Assembly: GCA_045807125.1 (NCBI GenBank)
Contig: JBJMHZ010000047.1
Coordinates: 43,920 to 107,919 of the forward strand
Length of the DNA: 64,000 nt
Direction of reading: 5' to 3'
Origin: JBJMHZ01 sp045807125
Lineage (GTDB): Bacteria > Actinomycetota > Actinomycetes > JAWWOL01
The notes below the pieces were generated by a model. It was not told the DNA's origin and did no database searches. It saw only the letters and a program-made list of their open reading frames with translations. Positions within the stretch are counted from its first letter, which is position 1; each line of letters begins with the position of its first letter. A program made the translations under genes and the position numbers. Shown here piece by piece: positions 61,882-64,000 of this stretch.

Positions 61882-62196
61882 TCAGCTCCTGAGGGCGACG
61901 AGGACGTCGTCGCCGTCGATCTTGACGGGGTAGACGGGCACCGGCTTGGTGGCCGGCAACTGGCACGGGCGCCCGCTGCGCAGGTCGAACTGGGAGCCGT
62001 GCAGCCAGCACTCGACGCGGCCGCTCTCGACGTCGCCCTCCGACAGCGGGACCTCGGCGTGCGAGCACACGTCGTGGATGGCGAACCACTCCCCTTCGCT
62101 CTTGACGATCGCGACCGGCCGGCCGTCGATCATCACGCGCACGGCCCCCTCGTCGGCGACGTCGGCCACCGCGCAGGCCCGGACGAAATCGGTCAC
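61882..62196 (-). CDS. Rieske-type ferredoxin in the suf operon
   Basis: A 104-residue protein with Cys44-x-His46 in CSHAEVPL and Cys63-x-x-His66 in CWLHGSQF, binding a [2Fe-2S] cluster. It resembles the small Rieske ferredoxins of aromatic dioxygenases, but position inside the suf operon, as in many actinobacteria, points to a supporting electron-transfer role in cluster assembly. It starts at GTG 62196, overlapping sufD by four bases. Confidence 0.92.
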   Translation of the reverse strand: MTDFVRACAVADVADEGAVRVMIDGRPVAIVKSEGEWFAIHDVCSHAEVPLSEGDVESGRVECWLHGSQFDLRSGRPCQLPATKPVPVYPVKIDGDDVLVALRS

Positions 62197-63368
62197 CCCG
62201 CGGCTCCGGCGCTCTCGCTCTCGTCGCCGGCCGTGCGAATGCTGCGCCGCAGCTCCTCGTCGACCCGCGCGAGCAGCCGCTCGGACAGCTCGGGGAGCCC
62301 GATCGTAGCGATGACGTCGGCGAAGAAGCCGCGCACCACGAGCCGGCGGGCGACGTCGGCCGGGATGCCGCGCGCCATCAGGTAGAACAGCTGCTCGTCG
62401 TCGAAGCGACCGGTCGCGCTGGCATGGCCGGCGCCGGCGACCTCGCCGGTCTCGATCTCGAGGTTGGGCACCGAGTCGGCACGGGCGCCGTTGGTGAGCA
62501 GCAGGTTGCGGTTGAGCTCGTACGTGTCGGTGCCGATCGCCGTGGCCCGGATCAGCACGTCACCGGTCCACACCGTGCGGGCATCCTCGCCCTGGAGCGC
62601 GCTCTTGTAGGTGACCCGGCTGCGGCAGTGCGGCTGCTCGTGGTCGACGAGCAGCCGGGCGTCGATGTGCTGACCGGCGTCGGCGAAGGCCAGCCCCAGC
62701 AGCTCGGCGTCGCCGCCTGGCCCGGCGAAGCGGACGACGGGGGCCAGCCGCACCACCGAGCCGCCGAACGACACCGCCACGTGCCGCAGCCGCGCGTCGC
62801 GACCGACGAGCGCCGTGTGCGACTCGACGTGGATCGCGTCGTCGTCCCAGTCCTGCACGGACACGAAGGCGAGTCGCGCGCCGTCGCCGACCCGCAGCTC
62901 GACGTTGGCCGCGTAGCTGCCGGTGCCCGCGTGGTCGACCACGACCACGGCCGACGCGTGGGGCTCGACCTCGACGACGAGGTGGCCGTACGCGACGCCG
63001 CCGGTGCCCTTGCCGGTCAGCACGACCGGCTCGGCGAGCTCGTCACGGACGGTGACGACGAGGGCCGAGTCGGCCAGCGTCATCGCGACCGCGCCGAGCC
63101 GGTCGAACGGGACGTGCACGCGGCCGACCCGCTCGTCGGTCATCGCGACCCGCTCCACGGGCGCGCCTGGCGACCACTCGAAGCGCACCTCGCCGTCGGC
63201 CGGCGGGCCGGCGAGGAGCGGGCGCAGCCGCGGCAGGGCGGCGAAGCGCCACAGCTCCTGGCGGCTGTCCGGCTCGGGGAAGGCGCCAGGGTCGCGCGAG
63301 TAGGTCCGCGCGAGGTGGTGCCCGCCCACCGGGCCGTGCGCCGGTCGGGTCGTCGCCAGCTCCGTCAT
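62193..63368 (-). CDS. sufD: SufD scaffold protein
   Basis: A 391-residue beta-helix protein of the SufB/SufD family. The C-terminal block GRFDDEQLFYLMARGI (about residues 325-340) parallels SufB. A region of repeating beta strands precedes it. It forms the SufBCD scaffold with SufC. ATG 63368 overlaps the sufB stop (ATGA), and its stop overlaps the Rieske gene. Confidence 0.93.
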   Translation of the reverse strand: MTELATTRPAHGPVGGHHLARTYSRDPGAFPEPDSRQELWRFAALPRLRPLLAGPPADGEVRFEWSPGAPVERVAMTDERVGRVHVPFDRLGAVAMTLADSALVVTVRDELAEPVVLTGKGTGGVAYGHLVVEVEPHASAVVVVDHAGTGSYAANVELRVGDGARLAFVSVQDWDDDAIHVESHTALVGRDARLRHVAVSFGGSVVRLAPVVRFAGPGGDAELLGLAFADAGQHIDARLLVDHEQPHCRSRVTYKSALQGEDARTVWTGDVLIRATAIGTDTYELNRNLLLTNGARADSVPNLEIETGEVAGAGHASATGRFDDEQLFYLMARGIPADVARRLVVRGFFADVIATIGLPELSERLLARVDEELRRSIRTAGDESESAGAAG

Positions 63369-64000
63369 CCGACAGCGCCCTCCATCTGCAGCTCGATCAG
63401 CCGGTTGAGCTCGAGCGCGTACTCCATCGGCAGCTCGCGCGCGATGGGCTCGACGAAGCCGCGGACGATCATCGCCATGGCCTCGTCCTCGGACAGCCCC
63501 CGGCTCATCAGGTAGAACAGCTGGTCCTCGCTGACCTTGGAGACGGTGGCCTCGTGGCCCATCGAGACGTCGTCCTCGCGCACGTCGACGTAGGGATAGG
63601 TGTCGGACCGGCTCACCGCGTCGACCAGCAGCGCGTCGCACTTCACCGTCGAGCGGGAGCCGTGGGCCCCCTCTTGGATCTGCACCAAGCCGCGGTACGA
63701 GGTGCGGCCGCCGCCCCGCGCGACCGACTTCGACACGATCGTGGACGAGGTGTTGGGCGCCGCGTGCACCATCTTCGAGCCGGCGTCCTGGTGCTGGCCC
63801 TCGCCGGCGAACGCGATCGACAGCGTCTCGCCCTTGGCGTGCTCGCCGAGCAACCAGACGGCCGGGTACTTCATCGTCACCTTCGAGCCGATGTTGCCGT
63901 CGATCCACTCCATCGTGGCGGCCTCGTGGCAGACGGCGCGCTTGGTCACGAGGTTGTAGACGTTGTTGGACCAGTTCTGGATCGTCGTGTAGCGGCAGCG
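63365..64000 (-). CDS. sufB: SufB scaffold protein, C-terminal part only
   Basis: The 5' end of this gene lies beyond the right edge of the window; the visible 211 codons begin RCRYTTIQNWSNNVYNLV and include EGAHGSRSTVKCDALL and EDQLFYLMSRGLSEDEA, typical of SufB. SufB is the main scaffold on which [4Fe-4S] clusters form. The internal GTG at 63949 is not a start: the frame is open to the edge and conserved upstream of it. It is the first visible gene of the operon. Confidence 0.95.
   Translation of the reverse strand, partial: RCRYTTIQNWSNNVYNLVTKRAVCHEAATMEWIDGNIGSKVTMKYPAVWLLGEHAKGETLSIAFAGEGQHQDAGSKMVHAAPNTSSTIVSKSVARGGGRTSYRGLVQIQEGAHGSRSTVKCDALLVDAVSRSDTYPYVDVREDDVSMGHEATVSKVSEDQLFYLMSRGLSEDEAMAMIVRGFVEPIARELPMEYALELNRLIELQMEGAVG

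Overview
The window is chromosomal DNA from a high-GC actinomycete. The evidence is pervasive G/C at third codon positions, many GTG starts, GGAGG-type ribosome sites, an ANTAR regulator, a LAL-type LuxR regulator, an actinobacterial SUF operon containing a Rieske ferredoxin, and AAC(2')-I and Sir2 genes. I cannot name a genus. I found no tRNA, rRNA, insertion sequence, prophage or CRISPR array.

Layout. 1-9.1 kb: an MgtC-type membrane protein (cut by the window edge), a PAS-PAS-ANTAR regulator, pirin, a secreted phosphoesterase, a methyltransferase, a sulfotransferase/polysaccharide-deacetylase pair, selenophosphate synthetase (selD) and a cysteine glutathione peroxidase. 9.2-15.6 kb: a formate dehydrogenase operon (fdhA-fdhB-nrfD-type) with divergent fdhD. 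The catalytic subunit is one gene read through an in-frame TGA at 14037-14039. The TGA sits at the selenocysteine position and is followed 12 nt later by a SECIS-like hairpin. 15.6-17.8 kb: a two-gene operon of a BtrH-like protein and a duplicated beta-rich protein of unknown role.

18.0-30.1 kb is the most interesting part. It is a biosynthetic cluster built on an amino-group carrier protein (LysW ending in EDWGE). It holds LysX, LysZ, LysY and LysK homologues, a split two-subunit transketolase, a DegT-type aminotransferase, a 2-oxoglutarate dioxygenase of the isoleucine-dioxygenase family and a sulfotransferase-like gene, next to a LuxR/LAL regulator. The core set matches the logic known for carrier-protein-bound synthesis of diamino-dihydroxy-heptanoic acid in Streptomyces (vazabitide A). 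No NRPS gene is visible, and the dioxygenase and sulfotransferase suggest a differently decorated product.

30-49 kb: a small lipoprotein, two SDR enzymes, Sir2, a zinc alcohol dehydrogenase, a GGDEF/EAL membrane protein, a PRC-barrel/DUF2382 stress protein, a TetR-aconitase pair, a secreted subtilase, an aminoglycoside 2'-N-acetyltransferase, an ABC exporter, a metallo-beta-lactamase-fold protein and a lower-GC segment with a tectonin-like propeller protein and a small cysteine-rich protein. 50-58.9 kb: acyl-CoA dehydrogenase, enoyl-CoA hydratase, a small HTH protein, GNAT, a polytopic membrane protein, ABC-F, a nucleotidyltransferase fragment, a PLP dehydratase, a NYN protein and DoxX. 58.9-64 kb: the SUF iron-sulfur operon (sufB, cut by the edge, then sufD, Rieske, sufC, sufS, sufU and sufT), with mostly overlapping genes. 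It would supply clusters for the formate dehydrogenase and aconitase encoded nearby.
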